A stretch of 6,447 nucleotides of DNA from contig JAUNAO010000032.1 in NCBI GenBank assembly GCA_030527565.1, forward strand, positions 1 to 6,447, read 5' to 3'. The notes below the pieces were generated by a model. It had not been told where the DNA came from and searched no databases. It saw only the letters and a list, made by a program, of their open reading frames with translations. The stretch is from Candidatus Saccharimonadota bacterium. Lineage in GTDB: Bacteria > Patescibacteriota > Saccharimonadia > Saccharimonadales > Saccharimonadaceae. The position numbers were made by a program, and so were the translations under genes. Positions 5,052 through 6,447 of this stretch are shown here, piece after piece (the first letter of the stretch is position 1; each line of letters starts with the position of its first letter).

Positions 5052-6447
5052 ATGTTAAAGTGGGCAAAATGGTTTTCGCGGGAGGAGTTCGACAAAGATA
5101 TTTTGTCGCCGGATAGTCGCATAAAATGCCACCTTTCATTGAAAAACAATCAAATTACTTATTCCGTTACAAAAGATAATAAAGTCATTCTAAACAAATC
5201 TCGGATTCATTTAAAATTTTGCGGCGAAGAACCATTAAAAAATAAGTTTCATCTCGTTCGAACCCAGACCAAACATCATAACGAAACTGTTGAGTTGCAA
5301 TGGGGCGAAGACCGTTTTCTTGAAAATAATTATAACGAAGCCGCTTTTTACCTCGCCGAATTAAAAGCCCCAAACCGTATTTTCACGCTTCGTTTTCGCG
5401 TTTTTAATTCTGGGCTTGCTTTTCGTTATGAGATTCCACCCCAACCAAAATTCTCCCAACTTTCCGTCGAGGACGAAAAAACCGAATTTAATATCGATCT
5501 AAATTCTACCGTTTGGAAAATCCCCGCCTATCAGCCAGATCGCTATGAATACAATTACGAAAAAACCGCCGTTTGGGATCTCGAAAACCCAGTTCATACC
5601 CCGCTAACCATTCGCACTCCGAACGGTTTTTACCTCGCAATCCATGAGGCCGCGCTTTATAACTATGGCTCGATGAATCTGAAGTTGTCGAAAGAAAAGA
5701 TTTTAAAATCAGATATCACGCCGCTTTCGGATGGCACAAAAGCCCATGTCGAACTTCCATTTCAAACCCCATGGCGCGTTATTATGATTGCAAATTCTGC
5801 GATTGAATTGACAACGAATCGGTTGATTTATGTTTTGAACGATCCGCCAAAACAAGATTTTTCCTGGGTGAAGCCAATCAAATTCATCGGCATTTGGTGG
5901 GCAATGTATGTTGGTGAATGGACTTGGGCGCCGAGCGATCGGCACGGCGCGACAACCGCCCATGCGCGAGAATATATCGATGCCGCTGTTCGCTTAAAAA
6001 TTCGCGGTCTCCTCATCGAAGGCTGGAATGATGGCTGGGAGGGCGATTGGCTAAAAAATGGCATCAACAATAAATTCACCATCGCAACCAACGATTTCAA
6101 CCTCGAGGAAGTCGCCCGTTACGCTCGTTCGAAAGGCGTCGAGATTGTCGGTCATCACGAAACGGTCGGTTTCGTCGACAATTACGAAAGACAACTCGAG
6201 GCGGCTTATAATTATTATGCCGCAAACGGCATTCATTATATTAAAACTGGTTATGCTGGTTCGATGTTGACGATTAACGGTCGTCGCGAGTACCACCATT
6301 CTCAGGCCGGCGTTAACCATTACCAACGCACGATCGAGCTCGCCGCGAAAAAACGTATCTGCCTCGACATCCACGAACCGATTAAAGGCACTGGCATCGA
6401 GCGGACCTGGCCAAATCTTCTCTCGCGCGAAGGGGCCCGCGGCCAAG
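5052..6447 (+). CDS. Glycoside hydrolase family 97 (alpha-glucosidase-like), C-terminus cut
   Basis: An open frame of 465 codons plus one base runs off the right edge; full GH97 enzymes are usually about 640-740 residues. Residues about 18-250 match the GH97 N-terminal beta-sandwich (LSPDSRIKCHLSL at 18-30, NSGLAFRYEIP, TPWRVIMIA). The (beta/alpha)8 catalytic domain begins near FSWVKP and continues through W282-W283, EGWNDGW at 323-329, HHET at 368-371 and KTGY at 398-401. It then shows HEP at 441-443 (Glu442, expected acid) and SREGARGQ at 458-465. From memory of SusB, Glu370, Glu442 and Glu460 correspond to its Glu439, Glu508 and Glu526, and the next residue after the edge should be the Glu532 equivalent. 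Gly400 stands where retaining GH97 members carry the nucleophile Asp, so an inverting mechanism on alpha-glucosides is expected. The N-terminus MLKWAKWFSREEF shows no signal peptide, so the enzyme is probably cytoplasmic, unlike periplasmic SusB. It is divergent from the capA-like operon and shares its promoter palindrome. Confidence 0.92.
   Translation, partial: MLKWAKWFSREEFDKDILSPDSRIKCHLSLKNNQITYSVTKDNKVILNKSRIHLKFCGEEPLKNKFHLVRTQTKHHNETVELQWGEDRFLENNYNEAAFYLAELKAPNRIFTLRFRVFNSGLAFRYEIPPQPKFSQLSVEDEKTEFNIDLNSTVWKIPAYQPDRYEYNYEKTAVWDLENPVHTPLTIRTPNGFYLAIHEAALYNYGSMNLKLSKEKILKSDITPLSDGTKAHVELPFQTPWRVIMIANSAIELTTNRLIYVLNDPPKQDFSWVKPIKFIGIWWAMYVGEWTWAPSDRHGATTAHAREYIDAAVRLKIRGLLIEGWNDGWEGDWLKNGINNKFTIATNDFNLEEVARYARSKGVEIVGHHETVGFVDNYERQLEAAYNYYAANGIHYIKTGYAGSMLTINGRREYHHSQAGVNHYQRTIELAAKKRICLDIHEPIKGTGIERTWPNLLSREGARGQ

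Noticed and set aside
5709..6100. Two overlapping minus-strand open frames inside the GH97 gene
   Set aside because: They are antisense shadows of conserved GH97 sequence, with low-complexity or unlikely protein composition.
6051..6446. Long open frame on the minus strand (131 codons) at the right edge
   Set aside because: It lies fully antisense to the GH97 catalytic domain, whose motifs are clear; its translation shows no recognisable domain and no start signals.
1..6447. UGA recoded to glycine, as in some CPR groups
   Set aside because: All six recognised frames are intact with no internal TGA, and conserved glycines are encoded by GGN codons; the standard code suffices.
1..6447. CRISPR array, tRNA or rRNA gene, insertion sequence ends or attachment site
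   Set aside because: No spaced direct repeats, cloverleaf, transposase motif or target duplications were seen; almost all bases are accounted for by the six genes and two short spacers.

Overview
The window is 6447 bases of gene-dense bacterial DNA read with the standard code. It carries six protein genes (two cut by the window edges) and two compact intergenic control regions. Moderate GC content, very short gene spacing, promoters with an extended -10 and almost no 5' leader, a kinase-less 7TM-type sensor, and a CapA gene coupled to a class A beta-lactamase-like serine hydrolase suggest a small-genome Patescibacteria/CPR bacterium, perhaps Saccharibacteria. That placement is an inference from gene style, not a proven assignment. 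TATAAT-type -10 boxes argue against Bacteroidetes, even though the last gene (GH97) belongs to a family best known there.

Layout. 1-275 (-): N-terminal part of a MacB/LolD-type ABC transporter ATPase. 276-372: divergent control region with three T6 tracts spaced exactly 10 bp apart and an extended -10 facing each way. 373-2679 (+): a two-gene unit, a multi-membrane-span sensor-like protein with a C-terminal GAF-like domain, followed after 3 bases by a membrane-anchored Ig-like plus CAP/SCP-domain protein. This unit converges on, and overlaps by 4 bases, a minus-strand pair with a perfect 10-bp hairpin at the junction. 5017-2676 (-): a CapA-family protein whose 3' end overlaps by 37 bases the start of a class A beta-lactamase-like serine hydrolase. 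5018-5051: a very compact divergent promoter, a perfect 12+2+12 palindrome that contains both -10 boxes and leads into an ATG on each side after 6 bases. 5052-6447 (+): a GH97 glycoside hydrolase without a signal peptide, cut at the right edge just before its last expected catalytic glutamate.

How the genes may work together: four of the six products are predicted membrane-anchored or membrane proteins (sensor, CAP, CapA, serine hydrolase), and the ABC ATPase probably serves a membrane transporter, so most of the window concerns the cell envelope. The GH97 enzyme looks cytoplasmic and shares its promoter palindrome with the capA operon. That raises the possibility that sugar use and envelope functions are expressed alternately. 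The most interesting element is this 40-bp symmetric promoter, where two RNA polymerases could not bind at once and both mRNAs are predicted to be leaderless.
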